This document shows positions 1 through 10,964 of a DNA stretch of 64,000 nucleotides, piece by piece (within the stretch, counting starts at the first letter, position 1; each line of letters opens with the position of its first letter). The notes under the pieces were generated by a model that worked only from the letters and a program-made list of their open reading frames with translations, was not told where the DNA came from and made no database searches. Origin of the DNA: Acanthosepion esculentum (lineage: Eukaryota; Mollusca; Cephalopoda; Sepiida; Sepiidae); NCBI GenBank assembly GCA_964036315.1, contig OZ038500.1, positions 54,749,425-54,813,424 of the forward strand, given 5' to 3'. The position numbers were made by a program, and so were the translations under genes.

Positions 1-77
1 ATTGGTGTATGTATACTTTATATATACCTAACTATATATATAGATATGGGGTGATTGCTTTGCTTATTTAGAAACAG

Positions 78-80
<3 letters not shown>

Positions 81-163
<83 letters not shown>
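81..163. repeat. (TA)n microsatellite
   Basis: Uninterrupted TA dinucleotide run of about 83 bp, the first of more than 35 such arrays in this window. Confidence 0.98.
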
Positions 164-165
<2 letters not shown>

Positions 166-262
166 GATGCGATGAGAATGAAAGTAATATATAAATTCCA
201 ACGTTCACAGCATTAATTAAAAAAAGGGCTCGATACCGATATTAGAGCGATAATTATTTATT

Positions 263-548
263 TATTATAATTTTATCATAGAGAAAAAACCATTTTACTC
301 ACTACAAAGATGCAACTTGGTTTCAGTGCATTTCAAATGCACTTCAACAGGTGAGAGTCAAACATGTATATGAACAATCCTGCTTGTAGGCAAGCCGTAT
401 GTGAAACGTCACTTCTTTTGTTTCACTTGCCTACACGCAGGATTGTATATAACCATTTTCGACTCTCACCCGTCGAAGTGCAGTTGAAATACACTGAAAC
501 GAAGTTGCATCATTGTAGTGAGTAAAATGGTTTTGACTATATGATAAA

Positions 549-557
<9 letters not shown>
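263..557. mobile_element. Foldback (hairpin) MITE-like element
   Basis: Two arms of about 140 bp (263-405 and 415-557) are near-perfect reverse complements around a centre of about 10 bp. The outer ends read TATTATAATTTTATCATA on the left and its complement on the right, next to TA-rich DNA. There is no coding capacity. The form is that of a foldback or hairpin MITE. The family is not recognised. Confidence 0.8.
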
Positions 558-599
<42 letters not shown>

Positions 600-603
<4 letters not shown>

Positions 604-717
604 CAAGTATGGGATTGGTATATACGGAATAAATTCCAATAACCAACAATTATTATTCTTAAATGGCTATTTTTGTAGTGATTTTATAACATATTTATGT
701 TAAAATATTTAAATAAA

Positions 718-721
<4 letters not shown>
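600..721 (+). repeat. TA-flanked dispersed repeat, short copy
   Basis: It starts ACCCAAGTATGGGATTGG directly after a TA array and ends with GATTTTATAACATATTTATG and an AATAAAT-rich tail leading into the next TA array. Related copies lie at 47583-47865 (longest) and 55299-55397, and an inverted end lies at 3272-3300. The same two ends recur between TA arrays, so this is a discrete mobile unit of unknown class. Confidence 0.7.

Positions 722-757
<36 letters not shown>
722..757. repeat. (TA)n microsatellite
   Basis: Pure TA run of about 36 bp that abuts the preceding dispersed repeat. Confidence 0.97.
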
Positions 758-758
<1 letters not shown>

Positions 759-1060
759 CGGTACTCGCTTTGAAAAACCTTGGGTATATCGGCTTGTAGT
801 AGAACAAACGAGTGCCTCAGGGAAGACGAGGAACAAAAAAAGAAAGAACTAAGAACATGAAATTGAGGCGAAAACAATCGTCTAGGGTTCAAGCTCAGAA
901 TGCAAAGAAAAACCTCAAAAACAAGTGAAAGCAACAACGTAAAGTGCTGAATACACGAAGTGGAGCAAACCTAATATAAACATAAAGAGCCACGTAAACC
1001 TACCTAGGTTTCACCCAAAAGGATCGTCAGGCTAAAACTGTCCCTCTGGCTCTTTAGGTT

Positions 1061-1064
<4 letters not shown>

Positions 1065-1101
<37 letters not shown>

Positions 1102-1107
1102 TCTTTT

Positions 1108-1171
<64 letters not shown>

Positions 1172-1227
1172 TTTATTGTAATTTTTACATACGGACAAAA
1201 ACAATTTGCTTTTCGTATATAAAAATT

Positions 1228-1282
<55 letters not shown>

Positions 1283-1530
1283 TATAATTTTTACATAGAA
1301 AAAAAATTATAATATATATATATATATATGTATACATGTATATATACATTATAAATTAATTTTCTCTTGAATATCTGTTTATATATATATATTTATACAT
1401 TATAATTTTTACATAGAACAAAAATTATAATATATATAAATATATATATATGTATACATATATATATATATATATATATATAAACAGACATTCAAGAGAA
1501 AAATAATTTATAATGTATATATACAAGTGT
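1065..1530. repeat. Compound (TA)n arrays with nested palindromes
   Basis: TA runs at 1065-1098, 1111-1167 and 1232-1279 are separated by short hairpins. One is centred near 1200, with arms reading ATTGTAATTTTTACATA and its complement. A larger inverted pair (about 1318-1385 against 1470-1530) carries the motif TCTCTTGAATATCTGTTTATA and its complement. No coding potential. Confidence 0.85.
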
Positions 1531-1984
1531 TTATAGAATACATGTATATATACATTCTATTATATAGACACCTATATACGCATATATACATAAAAACGAA
1601 CGAAGTGATTGTTTTACTTAATAGTTATCGGCTAATAATTTTCTGACTCTAACAAGATACACTGAAAGGTAACATTAACATTCAGGTTTTAGCATAATGT
1701 ATTTGTAACTGGTGAACTAGAAAGAAATAGAAAGAAATTAGTCGATAAAGTAATAATGAATTGGACAGTTTTGACTTACAAATAGAGTCATAATTTGAAA
1801 CAATGAAAATGAATCAGGGGAGATAACTGTGATCACCTTCTCGTTAAATTAGATTCTCCGAAGCATATTTAATGGGCAGCCATAACTTTTCAAAACACAG
1901 CTTTTCACGAGATATAATTTGTCTCGGTTCATTTACATATTATTGGAGAAAAATTTAACAGCACACCTTTTAAATAATTTTCTT
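1531..1984. other. Unassigned AT-rich interval
   Basis: No ORF, repeat or RNA motif that I can recognise. Confidence 0.5.
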
Positions 1985-2700
1985 CTATGTGCCGTGTCCC
2001 TTGAGAGCGTTGTCGATCATGACTCTCAACAATTTCCTTTGCTTTGTAGCTTTTAATAAGTTTTGTGTTTTAGTTATCTCTCCCAAACCCCTTTGCTGCC
2101 ATCAATTTACTCAAGCTCGCTAGGTAGGTTATGCGTTTTTTTTCTTGGTTTCCCTTGACTTCAGTTTGTCCTGTGAGTATCAAATTTTCCAAGCCCTCTT
2201 TTCTCATTATGTGCGCTCGAAATTTCTAGTGTTAAGTAAATGTGGCCTTTTGTTTTCATTTTCTCTCAAACTTCGTTGTTGTTCTCAGCATCTTTTTATA
2301 GAACCACTTTTCGCCTCAAGTTTCTTCATCTGTGAGAAGATTATTCTGCATAACCGTCAATACTCCTTTCCTTGTTTCTAACGATATCTTTATGTTTCTT
2401 AATACTTTGCGTAGCTTTTGGAAGACATCTCAGTGTGCCTTCGGATTTTCAGTATCGCACTTGCCGTCCTCTGCTAACAGACTTCCCAGATATTTAAATT
2501 GTTGTTCTTGTTTGATCTTTGTATCCCCAATTTGCAATTTGAATATTGGGCTCTCCCTTTTGCTATCAACCATGCATTCTGTCGTCTTGCGATTGATATC
2601 CCGTCCTTTCCTCAAGCTTTCCTTCAGTACCTTCAGTAGGAGATCTTGTCGGAACTTATTTCTTGAAAATACCAGTTTGGACGAATATCAACTTGCGATG
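1985..2700 (-). pseudogene. LINE (non-LTR) reverse transcriptase remnant, antisense
   Basis: Read on the minus strand, 2615-2430 encodes a stretch with KTTECMVDSKRESP and then KIKQEQQFKYLGSLLAEDG, the region just after the RT catalytic core in a LINE type common in invertebrates (pattern KxKYLGS.LTEDGKCDTE). Near 2000 the same strand gives LLRVMIDNALKGHGT, which matches the C-terminal end of that LINE (WRAMIA..LKGHGT). The segment between is broken by frameshifts and stops, and the catalytic YADD region is absent. Fragments of the same family recur at 11.5, 13.4, 17.9, 20.1, 41.5-42.7, 53.9-54.6 and 55.6 kb. The clade is uncertain. It is a dead 5'-truncated copy. Confidence 0.75.
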
Positions 2701-2810
2701 TAAAATGTGTTTATTACAATAATCCAAAGCAAAGATGTAGCATATTTCTGTGATTTTCTGCGCTTATTAGGATTCAAATAAAATTTTCCTATGAATTGAC
2801 AGAACATAGA

Positions 2811-2814
<4 letters not shown>

Positions 2815-2858
<44 letters not shown>
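2815..2858. repeat. (TA)n microsatellite
   Basis: Pure TA run of about 44 bp. Confidence 0.97.
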
Positions 2859-2862
<4 letters not shown>

Positions 2863-3034
2863 CTGCTGAAAAACTAATTTCGGTTGAGCTCTCTGGTTTG
2901 AGGTGTGAGTTTGTAAACAGTGACTATTTAAGCTAATATTGCACGACTCTTCGGCAGAATTGAGTCACTTTCAGTCACTGTGAGTTTATCTAAAATCTAA
3001 AAATAAACACGCTAAAATTCACCTTCATCCCTGA

Positions 3035-3172
3035 CCGTGCGCTGACGGCTTAGTGGGAGAAGTTCCGAATTACGCAAATTCAGTCGGGTTTCGATCCTAG
3101 CTAGAGGCAACCGGACGTCTAGCCACACTGATAGCTGTGAAACAGCGAAACAGTCTGTCTGTGGATGACAAA
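3035..3172 (+). mobile_element. tRNA-derived SINE with broken hammerhead-like 3' end
   Basis: A pol III type head is visible: an A-box-like GGCTTAGTGGGAGAAG and a B-box-like GGGTTTCGATCCT. The 3' end reads AGCCACACTGATAGCTG, then a GAAA-containing segment, then GTCTGTCTGTGGATGA, and runs straight into a TA array. The same 3' end occurs at 46569-46622, where it folds as a hammerhead ribozyme. Here one base of the conserved CTGANGA box is missing (CTGATA precedes the hairpin arm GCTGT), so self-cleavage is not expected. Confidence 0.75.
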
Positions 3173-3191
3173 TATATATATATATATATAT

Positions 3192-3270
<79 letters not shown>

Positions 3271-3271
3271 T
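3173..3271. repeat. (TA)n array, SINE tail expansion
   Basis: TA repeats with a few CATA variants, continuous with the 3' tail of the preceding SINE. Confidence 0.95.
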
Positions 3272-4057
3272 GATATTTATTCAAAATTATAACATATGCA
3301 TGTTATAACATCATTAATAGATTGTACTTAGGGTATATTGTCACGTTATTTTGAATTACCATATATTTGTATTCTGATTGGTCATCATAAGTTACGTAAC
3401 AATGTTTCCCTACTGAGGGGCTTTGGTTGTTTATGAACTCTTAAAACCCTTTATTTTTCAACCAACACCATCATTTGATAGGGCACCAGTAGTGTTGAAA
3501 CGGTATTAAGCACTCTTTTAAGAATTGTGTTACATACATACATATATATAAATTCTTTTCAACGTATAAACCTAAATAAAACCTGCGAGGAAAGAAGTTG
3601 TCTTTTTGTGTTTAGTACGATACAAATGGAATTCTGTGTTACTGAACTTGGATGAACTGTTCATAGTCAATATACGAGTGAGCAATAGGTTCATTTGAAT
3701 GAGATTCTGGGAGGCAGAAGGTATTTTTTCTGAGTTAGGAAATTAACATTAGTAACATACACTCGGAAAAGTTTTGAAGTTAGTAAAATAAGTTTTACAT
3801 TAATTGATGGAAAGCAACTGTGATCAGCCTTTAAACAATTTTCTGTTTGATATAGATAAACCTATTTCAACATTATATCCAGTGGTAATGAAAATTGAAA
3901 TTATTATAAGAATTTAAAATAATCAAACTGTCAAGAAGGGAGATAATCTTCAAAATCTCAAAACAAAATCTTCAAAGTGCTGGTTGGTTGTTTTGTTTAT
4001 CGGCCTTATCAACTCTACAGGCTACTTAATAGCGGAATCTAAATATTTTGTACGTAT
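3272..4057. other. Unassigned interval with repeat fragments
   Basis: The first 30 bp are the inverted end of the ACCCAAG dispersed repeat. Around 3465-3500 there is a motif (CACCATCATTTGATAGG) that also occurs in the 47.7-kb hairpin. The stretch 3667-3850 resembles 4436-4610 (shared TTTGAATGA, GGCAGAAGGTATTTTT and GATGGAAA.. blocks), so these look like diverged direct repeats on either side of the SINE at 4058-4353. No gene seen. Confidence 0.45.
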
Positions 4058-4353
4058 TTTTTTTTGAGATAATAATAGTTTTAGTGATACAAGTCTCACT
4101 AATTAACCCATAGCTGGGAGGGGAAAGTAGGTGTTTTTTATTCCATTCTCAAGCGTATTTGATCAGGAATTTTAACTCGACCTTCTGTATAAAAATCTCG
4201 AGCCATTATCCATTACACCGCCTGCCCATCATAGCTTACAGCGCCAGGTATTCCTAATTGTTCACCCAACGAGATCCTGACCCCAGGATCGACATTACTT
4301 AACTCCGGTAATCGTACTGGAACCACTGTTTCAACGTGATGTGGCCGTAAGCC
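4058..4353 (-). mobile_element. Chimeric 5S rRNA-tRNA SINE (copy 1)
   Basis: On the minus strand the 5' end (4353 down to about 4235) follows the animal 5S rRNA. It begins GGCTTACGGCCACATCACG, continues through a GTTAAGTAATGTCGATCCTG block that corresponds to the 5S A box/intermediate element, and ends GGCGCTGTAAGCT. A second pol III unit follows: GGCGGTGTAATGGATAATGG (A-box-like) and GGTCGAGTTAAAATTCC (B-box-like). A body and an A-rich tail at 4065-4058 complete it. 5S-derived SINEs are the SINE3 class. Having both heads in tandem is unusual. Copies 2 and 3 are at 50942-51260 and 40443-40736. Confidence 0.8.
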
Positions 4354-4904
4354 AGCAAAATGTGCTTTTCTATATCTAGTGGAATTCAAAAGTAATTCCT
4401 CTATTATGAACGGCGGAAAACAATGTGAAGAGTTAGTGTTCAATGTGCGAATGAGTAATCGGTTAATTTGAATGAAATATTGGAAGACAGAAGGCATTTT
4501 TCTAAGCAAGAAAAATGACTGAAGTAACAAGAATGTAGAAGGTAGAAAAATTGGTTTTCGCATGAATTTATGGAAACGACTATTTGTAAGCATTTAAATA
4601 TTTGGCATTCTCTTGCACAGCACAAATACAATTCATTTCTGGACAGAATAGCCGTTAGCGTTAAAATATGGATTCGTTTCGAGAATCTTAGACCGAAGAA
4701 AACAGATGTTATACGAAGTACAGCTTTCAACATGTCTGCCATAAGAGGAATCTACTTGGTAGGGTAGGATGGAAAATTAATCTCTTTGTTTCTTCAGACA
4801 CAATAGGGAAGCCAGAACTATTTAAATTTAGTGGTCCGCTCGCAAAAAAAAAAAAAAAATAGTGATTGTTTTTTCTTGGGTAATTTCGTAAATTAGCATT
4901 CATC

Positions 4905-4905
<1 letters not shown>

Positions 4906-4960
<55 letters not shown>

Positions 4961-5099
4961 GTGTGTGTGTATATATATATATATATGTGTATATATATAT
5001 ATATGTGTATATATATATGTGTGCGTGTGTGTATATATATATATATATGTGTGTGTATATATATATGTGTGTGTGTGTATATATATATATGTGTGTGTG

Positions 5100-5156
<57 letters not shown>
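4906..5156. repeat. Compound (TA)n/(TG)n array
   Basis: About 250 bp of alternating TATATA and TGTGTG blocks ending in a pure TA run. All six frames are open here, which creates spurious YI-rich ORFs. Confidence 0.98.
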
Positions 5157-5161
<5 letters not shown>

Positions 5162-5360
5162 TGGGTAACTATGGGTAAATAGCAGGACAGACTGGGTTCT
5201 ATAGCCTTGGTTGGCAACTGGTCTAGGAAAAGGACAACTCTGAATTCAAAACCTGAGGAGGGTCGTTTGGGGACCTTGTGGCATTCAGTGTACAATGTCC
5301 CTGTATTCGCCCCGACAAAAAGTGTGCGTGGCCGTCGCGCAGCCACGACCACTTAAAGCA
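5157..5360 (+). mobile_element. SINE body fragment (GGGAGAGTCC family)
   Basis: It carries the block CTATGGGTAAATAGCAGG, then GGTTCTATAGCCTTGG, a CTGGTCTAGGA variant and GGGTCGTTTGGGGACCTTG. These are the same blocks, in the same order, as in the SINEs at 25731-26114 and 58045-58376. The tRNA head and the 3' tail are missing, so it is truncated at both ends. Confidence 0.8.
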
Positions 5361-5589
5361 ATATCCTCAGCGATTGGCATTTTGTCGTATAGGACTCATG
5401 ACGGAACCCGATACTCGGACACAACTGGGAGCCGCCGCCGCCGCCGCATATATATAAAAGTATGCATATGAAAATATGAACGGAATGACTCGTTTGACAA
5501 GTTACTCAGTGTTTCCCGTGTCTCACAAGATATTCTCAACTGATCTCGAAACCAACCCGGAATAAAATTTTAAAAAATCACTGCTTTGA

Positions 5590-5893
5590 GTAACACAACT
5601 GATTTAATGTCTGAACTAATTTCAACTCGTAACTAATTTCAACCCGGAACTATTTTCAACTTAGAACTAATTTCACTCCGCGAACTAATTTCAACTCGGA
5701 ATTAATTTCAACTCGATTTAAAATCAAAGTTATCAATTTCCCTGAATTTCCAAACAAAATGTAATGAGTTGTTGTTCATTTTTTGATTTAGCATTAAAAA
5801 TCTATAGCAGAGAAAATAATTCAGAATTCATCTTTTCTGCAACTTTCATTAATTAGTTCCGAGTTGAAATTAGTTCCGAGTTGAAATTAATTC
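5590..5893. repeat. 17-bp minisatellite with an inverted counterpart
   Basis: At 5611-5712 a unit close to GAACTAATTTCAACTCG is repeated about six or seven times. At 5848-5893 the reverse complement (TTAGTTCCGAGTTGAAA) appears about two and a half times. The arrangement forms an imperfect inverted repeat of about 290 bp, as if the ends of a foldback element. Confidence 0.75.
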
Positions 5894-6638
5894 TGCACCC
5901 CATTGTTTTTCGTTGCTGCTTTTTCATCAATATTTATTATATTTTTCTTTCTTTGCAGAATATTGTAAGCGACCTTCGACAACCCGAAAAATATTCCAGC
6001 GTTAAATAACACACAAAAGGTTGATAAGCAGTGAAATAAAAAAACAATTCAATCCATTCTTTGCTGGATTGATTTTGCACTTTAAATCCTGTGGATTTTT
6101 GTGGCTAGCCCTTCGCAAGATTGGATAATAGGTTCTATTAAATTCATTCGACAATATCTGTTTATTTAATTTTTAAATGTATTATATTTTTATTATATTT
6201 TTTGTAGTTATTACTCTCTAGATTACTGTTTCTCAACCAGTGTTCCACAGAACCCTTGGATTCCGCAAGAGGTTTCTAAGGGTTCGCGAAAAGCAGTGAC
6301 AAATAGGCTAATCCAATTTTGAGTAATTTTTGTTTAATTTCATATTCGTAAGTTTGCTATACACGTACAATATATTACTGGAAAATCCTTGGTTATTATA
6401 ATAAAGGCTTATGATATTTAAAATTATAATAATGATAGGGAATGTATGTAGTGATGACTACATAGCATCGATTTGAAACTGCCTCCCCTGGTTAGTGGAC
6501 AGGCCCTTTACGTAGCGGATTCGGGTATCATTGTGTGACTCACTCGAGTACAGGACGCATCCACGGTGTCCATATATCATGTTTGCCACGTGACCTACGA
6601 TAAAAAATATATAAGTGATAGATATTGATAATTGTATA

Positions 6639-6872
6639 TGTTGTAACCTAGAAAGTGTTACTTAATGTGTAATAACCAAAATGGCGGTTGGAAATGAAAT
6701 GCTATTCTTTATAACATCAACAAAATACAATACTCGCCAGCGGCGTGAAGTAGGTAAACCACTGCTAGTGTGGACTACTTAGACAATATATTACCCCCAC
6801 TTACAATAGTGTCCAACATATTTATGAGGACTGAGACATATCCATTAGTGTTCATAGGTACGGGATATGACA

Positions 6873-6940
<68 letters not shown>

Positions 6941-7760
6941 TGTAAGCTAGAAAGGTTTACTGAATGAGGAATAACCAAAACAGAGGTTGGAAATGAAATA
7001 GTAATCATTATGGCATCAACAAAATACAATACTCGCCAGCGGCGTGGAATAGGTAAACCACTGCTAGTGGTGGATTACTTAGACAGCATATTACCCTCAA
7101 TAGTGTCCAACGTATTTATGAGGATTGGGACATACCCATTAGTGTTCATATGCACGGTATATACCTTTCTTCCTTTTGATTAAATTACTATGATGAATTT
7201 ACATAAATACATCAATAATTCCAGCAATAAAAAATAATAATCAATAATTAAAAAAAGCAATAAATAATAAAAAAGAAAAAAAGGAAAGCTTAAAATTAAT
7301 TCTTTGTTGTAACCTAGAAAAGGTTACTGAATGAGGAATAACCAAAACAGAGAATAGAAATGAAATGGTAATCTTTATGGCATCAACAAAATACAATACT
7401 CGCCAGTGATTTTTATCGATATGTTCGTTTGTAGAATATCGTATTCATGAACGTTTACGTGAGTTCTGTTCTGTTGAAATCTTTCTTCGCCAAACATTGT
7501 ACTGGTGAGCGTTTACTTGAGTTCGGCCAAATCCTCGTTGCCAAAATGTTGTAACCTAGGAAACGTTACTGAATGAGGAATAACCAATGGTAATCTTTAT
7601 AACATCAACAAAATACAATACTCGCCAGCAGCGTGAACTAGGTAAACCACTGCTAGTGGTGGACTACTTAGACAGCATATTACCCCCACTTATAATAGTG
7701 TCCAATGTATTTATGAGGATTGAGGCATTAGTGTTCATAGGTACCGCATATAACATATAG
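6639..7760 (+). repeat. Cluster of four TGTTGTAACC repeat units
   Basis: Units start near 6639, 6938, 7303 and 7547. Each opens with a small palindrome (GTAACCTAGAAAAGGTTAC in the best copy), continues through TACTGAATGAGGAATAACC and AAAATACAATACTCGCCAGC, and ends near GTGTTCATAGGTACGG. Unit 1 runs into an ATCT array, and unit 3 is cut short after CTCGCCAG. A fifth, inverted copy is at 12150-12669. The units resemble short solo LTRs, but I cannot find consistent CA ends or target duplications. Class unknown. Confidence 0.75.
6872..6940. repeat. (ATCT)n microsatellite
   Basis: About 17 tetranucleotide units between repeat units 1 and 2. Confidence 0.97.
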
Positions 7761-7929
7761 TATATCATCATTTTTATGCAGTGGTTCCCTGAGACATGAA
7801 AACTATTTCAAGGGTTTCACACGGGTAAAAGTGTTGAGAATCGCTGTATTCTTCAAGAATTTGAAAAATATTGTGTTTTTATCATTTTAGAAATGAACGT
7901 GAGGTCTGTTCATGATGTGTATACTGTGT

Positions 7930-8145
7930 CAAATAAATACTTGAGTTCTTAAAACATTATTTGCACTTATTTTTTTACAAATGTCAAGTTTGAAACTGTG
8001 CTTTCGTCATTGATAATAGTGTACTATTACGAATTAGGAAAGAACATCTGCTGTACGCAATTATCAATGACGTAATCACAGTTTCAGACATAACATTTAC
8101 AAATAAAAAAAAAGTACACACAACTCTTTAAGAAGTCAGGAATCA
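7930..8145. repeat. Inverted repeat, foldback-like
   Basis: Arms at about 7940-8016 and 8058-8140 share ACTGTG.TT.CGTCATTGATAAT, TTTACAAATGT and TTCTTAAA in mirrored order. It looks like a decayed foldback element of about 210 bp. Confidence 0.65.
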
Positions 8146-8149
8146 ATTT

Positions 8150-9630
8150 GTAGGGATCCGCTTCGAACTCCATAACAAAATCAATATCTTTCGATTCTGA
8201 CAAATGCTGTTAGTTTCAGGACGCTAATCTATCAAAAATATTCGCTCAACCTTCTTCCCTATATTTTAGTGAACGGACCAGTCTATTTAAGTTATTCCCG
8301 AAAAACATTATTACACATTTTAAAATGACCATAAGTAGCATATTCATTTATCTATTGTTTTCTTTTATAATGTATTTATTTACTGACACACCTCAGCGGG
8401 ATATCATCTTTGAAGGAACAAATAAGGAAAAAAAATAAGGTAAAAAGAAGGTAAAATCCCAAAAGACTGAAAATCCGCATATCGAGAAAAAAGATGAGAA
8501 TAGAATATTCTAAAAAAAATATATCCCATGAGGTTTAACGACATCAAATATTCCTTCAGAGGGATGGTTGCTTAGTCTTTGTATAAATAGTCATAGAAAC
8601 TTTAATATAGTAAATCAAGGGAACCGAGATTACACAATGATCACCTGTCCTTATCTGCTTGTGCATATTTAAGTTTGTTCAGTGAATGTTGACCAATGGC
8701 AGATCGATGGAATTTTCAGTGGAACAAGACCAGTTGTTCAAACTACTGGAGCAGTGGAACCATTCGTAATCAAAGAAACAACCAAGTATGTCTTTAAGAA
8801 AAGGATATCGAACTTTGGAGAATTGATCTTGACAGGCAGATAGATTTAATGAAAATACAGAAAAGGGATTGTATGTATTTCCATGTTCTTGTCTACTCTC
8901 ATTACTATACTGCACGATTTCTACAAAGATCGCGAAGTTGATGTCAAACCACAGCCGATGTTTAACCTGGAAAGTGATGGGCTCTGTCAGGTCTACTTGG
9001 CCAAGACACGCTACGCAGGAATGAATACCTCTCCAGCTTTCAACCCACATGGGAGGAGAGAAATGATCAGGTTCTCACCTTACGACCACACTCGGTGATG
9101 GTGCTGCTGCTGCTGCTGATGATGATGATTACCCTAAAAATCTGAGATCAACTTGCATAAAAAGCAAACATTGCTTTCCTGGTCAAAAAGCAATGATCGA
9201 CTTAGAGATCAACTTACAGACCAATATATATGATAATTTCTATGTCATCCTCTCGGAGTATAAATACATATACATTGCCAGCGACATCCAAGTAAGTATG
9301 TGTGGCTGTAGATCTATGAATATAAGAAACTTATTGTTTGTTTGAGAAGCCCGAGCGAGTAGGAAAACTCGCGTGTTTGCAGGTTTGAAAGGGACCAACA
9401 AAATAACAATGAACTGTATCTTAACTCGCTTATAGTACGATCATGATTTACAAGAATCCGATACTTTATTTATTTAAAAAAAATGTACTAGAAATTACTT
9501 CGTATTTCGTGACCAATATACAGAGGGGGTGCAAAAATAGGTATATAGTAATGAAAAACAAAACATGCGCACAGAACGTATTGTATTGACAATACAAAAA
9601 TATCAATAACAAACATATCAATCTCTGAAA
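8150..9630. other. Unassigned interval
   Basis: No recognisable gene or element. A short CTG/ATG triplet run lies at 9103-9129. Open frames of 70-120 codons near 8.7-9.1 kb occur on both strands and resemble no family I know. Confidence 0.4.
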
Positions 9631-9680
9631 TGTCCAAAATTTTTACCCCGTCAGTCACGCACCACTCTTTACCTGCAAAA

Positions 9681-9732
<52 letters not shown>

Positions 9733-9733
9733 T
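9681..9733. repeat. (ATT)n microsatellite
   Basis: About 17 ATT units. Confidence 0.97.
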
Positions 9734-9889
9734 ATTAAAAACAAAACTATACCAAATGTATTATAATAAAAATTATGAAGATAAAAGTACCAAAAATGAT
9801 TTTAATGAAATAAATGAATTCTAGTATTAAAAGAATCCGAGAACTATTATTATAATACTATATAATATTATGATATTTGTATAATAATA

Positions 9890-9891
<2 letters not shown>

Positions 9892-9970
<79 letters not shown>

Positions 9971-9971
9971 A
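9892..9971. repeat. (CA)n(TA)n compound microsatellite
   Basis: CA run followed by a TA run. It is the tail side of the minus-strand SINE that follows. Confidence 0.97.
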
Positions 9972-10131
9972 TGGACTCTCCCGTTGGTTTCGACGTACGA
10001 GGATCTGGCAACTTAACCAATTGAATCAGTTATGGATTTTATACGATAATCTAACGAACACGACTGGAATTCGAACTCGATTCTCCGATTTCTCAATCTG
10101 AGCCACTGTCCATTACACCACTACACATCCA
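9972..10131 (-). mobile_element. tRNA-derived SINE, GGGAGAGTCC family, minus strand
   Basis: Read on the minus strand: GGATGTGTAGTGGTGTAATGG (A-box region), then ATCGAGTTCGAATTCC (B box), and the 3' end ACGGGAGAGTCCAT leading into TA and GT repeats. The same 3' end closes the SINEs at 26100 and 58370. Confidence 0.8.
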
Positions 10132-10186
10132 CATATATACACACAAACAGACACATACACACATATATGCACACACAGAGATTGAA

Positions 10187-10280
10187 TTCCTCTTTTCTCC
10201 TCGCGGTTAGGGATTAAATAGCAGGGTCGACTAATTTCTCTAACCGTAACTGGAAGCCAGTCTGGGAAAAAGGAAAATGA
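10187..10280 (+). mobile_element. SINE body fragment, diverged
   Basis: TTAAATAGCAGG, then AACTGGAAGCCAGTCTGGG-like blocks, correspond loosely to the central body of the GGGAGAGTCC SINE family. Confidence 0.45.
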
Positions 10281-10960
10281 TAAGATATATATATATATAT
10301 ATATATTCTTACATCGACGCGTATTCCTTGAGGTAGGGTTGTGGCGAAATACTCTTCAGGGTACGTGACAAGAGTAACTTACATGCTAGATTGAAACACT
10401 GACGAACGAAATAAAAAAAATACTGATGACAAAGAAATTGTCGTTCTAGATGCAATTTTCTCTTCGTTCAGTCAAAATTATTTGAAGGCCTTGACAGTAA
10501 TTATATACTGGAGAAAAGCCATCAAATAAAGAACAGTTAACACTTCAACGGCGGATATCATCAATCGATATTTCATTGGAGATCAATTGGTGATTTAAAC
10601 GCTTTACAGCGATACGAACATCATTCATTACCAATTCGAAGCTATATGTCTAACTGACAACTGTAGGATTCACGAGTTTACTGTTTGCTACGATTTATGA
10701 CAATACGTTATTATCTGGGGTGTTTGCCAGCAAGTAAAGTTGGAAAAAGCTGCTTAGGAGGCGCACACGCAGAACAATCACAGGTCTAGACAACAGATGA
10801 GCAATGCGAGAGGGGTAAGGATGAGAGTCCCAGGAATCTTTTTCTTTGTTTTCTCTACCTAGTCTTCCATTTATCCGATACTCTCTCTAACTAAGGCCTT
10901 CCTACATCTCGGCTATTTTAACAACAACAGCAACATTACATCTCATCACCAATTCGTAGC
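10281..10960. other. Unassigned interval
   Basis: Contains one short TA run (10282-10305). No gene or known repeat seen. Confidence 0.4.
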
Positions 10961-10964
10961 GATC

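Larger units (their letters stand above)
6223..7848. mobile_element. Possible hAT-like element enclosing a repeat cluster
   Basis: The left end reads ACTGTTTCTCAACCAGTGTT and the right end, reverse complemented, reads ACAGCGATTCTCAACACTTTT. Both resemble hAT-type terminal inverted repeats (CAGNGNTTCTCAACC). I do not see a matching 8-bp target duplication, and the interior is filled by other repeats, so the pairing may be fortuitous. Confidence 0.3.

Noticed and set aside
2145..2703. Plus-strand frames of 78 and 123 codons
   Set aside because: They are the antisense shadow of the minus-strand LINE remnant.
3335..3560. Possible LTR starting TGTCACGTTATTTTGAATTA with a CCAAT-like block
   Set aside because: No convincing CA end, target duplication or second copy in the window.
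4213..4593. 126-codon minus-strand frame
   Set aside because: Most of it is translated 5S-tRNA SINE; no protein domain.
8679..9098. Overlapping frames on both strands (123 and 71 codons)
   Set aside because: No recognisable domain, no splice or promoter evidence; too weak to call a gene.
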